The position numbers were made by a program, and so were the translations under genes. From Crambe crambe (taxonomy: Eukaryota; Porifera; Demospongiae; Poecilosclerida; Crambeidae): 64,000 nt of DNA. Location: positions 8,262,075 to 8,326,074 of the forward strand of contig OZ004587.1 in NCBI GenBank assembly GCA_963924555.1, in the 5' to 3' direction. The notes under the pieces are model-generated. The model saw nothing but the letters and a program-made list of their open reading frames with translations. It was not told the DNA's origin and ran no database searches. Of the stretch, positions 63,946 to 64,000 are shown one piece after another; position 1 is the stretch's first letter, and the number at the start of each line of letters is the position of its first letter.

Positions 63946-64000
63946 CTGTGAAAACAATGAACCATGATAATAATGATTTGGAACAAGTAGAGAGAGAGAG

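Overview
Organism and style. This is nuclear DNA of an intron-rich invertebrate, most likely a demosponge. Three things point that way: many scavenger-receptor cysteine-rich (SRCR) membrane receptors in close tandem, a cluster of AIG1/GIMAP-like GTPases, and a nuclear copy of mitochondrial nad2/nad5 DNA. Almost every gene is split, so the calls below rest on exon chains checked for GT..AG borders and matching phase. The species cannot be fixed from the sequence alone.

Layout. (1) 1-9066, minus strand: three SRCR receptor genes. A two-exon orphan tail, several MITE-like repeats and a 238-bp GA/CT microsatellite lie between and inside them. (2) 9236-24165, plus strand: a tandem family of four intact five-exon genes. 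Each encodes a signal peptide, two very divergent SRCR-like domains, one membrane span and a short Gly/His-rich cytoplasmic tail. Two broken copies, a retroelement relic and a ruined copy of the third minus-strand SRCR gene lie among them. (3) 24359-29546: complete SMU1 (splicing factor, 10 exons, 514 codons), followed tail-to-tail by a short GIMAP-like GTPase. (4) 29930-37900: transposase/PHD relic, kinase pseudogene, SMU1 fragments, a NUMT and repeats. (5) 37906-49366: a long GIMAP-like GTPase, a PHD-finger gene with tandemly amplified micro-exons, a short GTPase, a TKL-type kinase and another long GTPase. (6) 50230-51580: pseudogene debris with a clear MITE insertion. (7) 51731-56789: second SMU1 plus GTPase unit, nearly identical to region 3, but its SMU1 is damaged at the 5' end. 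(8) 58959-60568: a fifth, full-length long-type GTPase. (9) 61195-64000: a multi-SRCR receptor with a long tail, running off the right edge.

How it fits together. A unit of divergent-SRCR gene, SMU1 and short GTPase has been copied repeatedly. SMU1 first-exon relics mark the same junction at 14952, 24359 and 51731, and inverted remnants lie around 32-36 kb and 42.8-46.6 kb. Membrane receptors of two SRCR types, six GTPases of an immunity-associated family and a kinase therefore sit in one rapidly rearranging block. A role in recognition or defence is an inference. Palindromic GCATGCGCA (NRF1-like) elements upstream of both receptor families, including a 169-bp divergent promoter at 9067-9235, suggest shared regulation.
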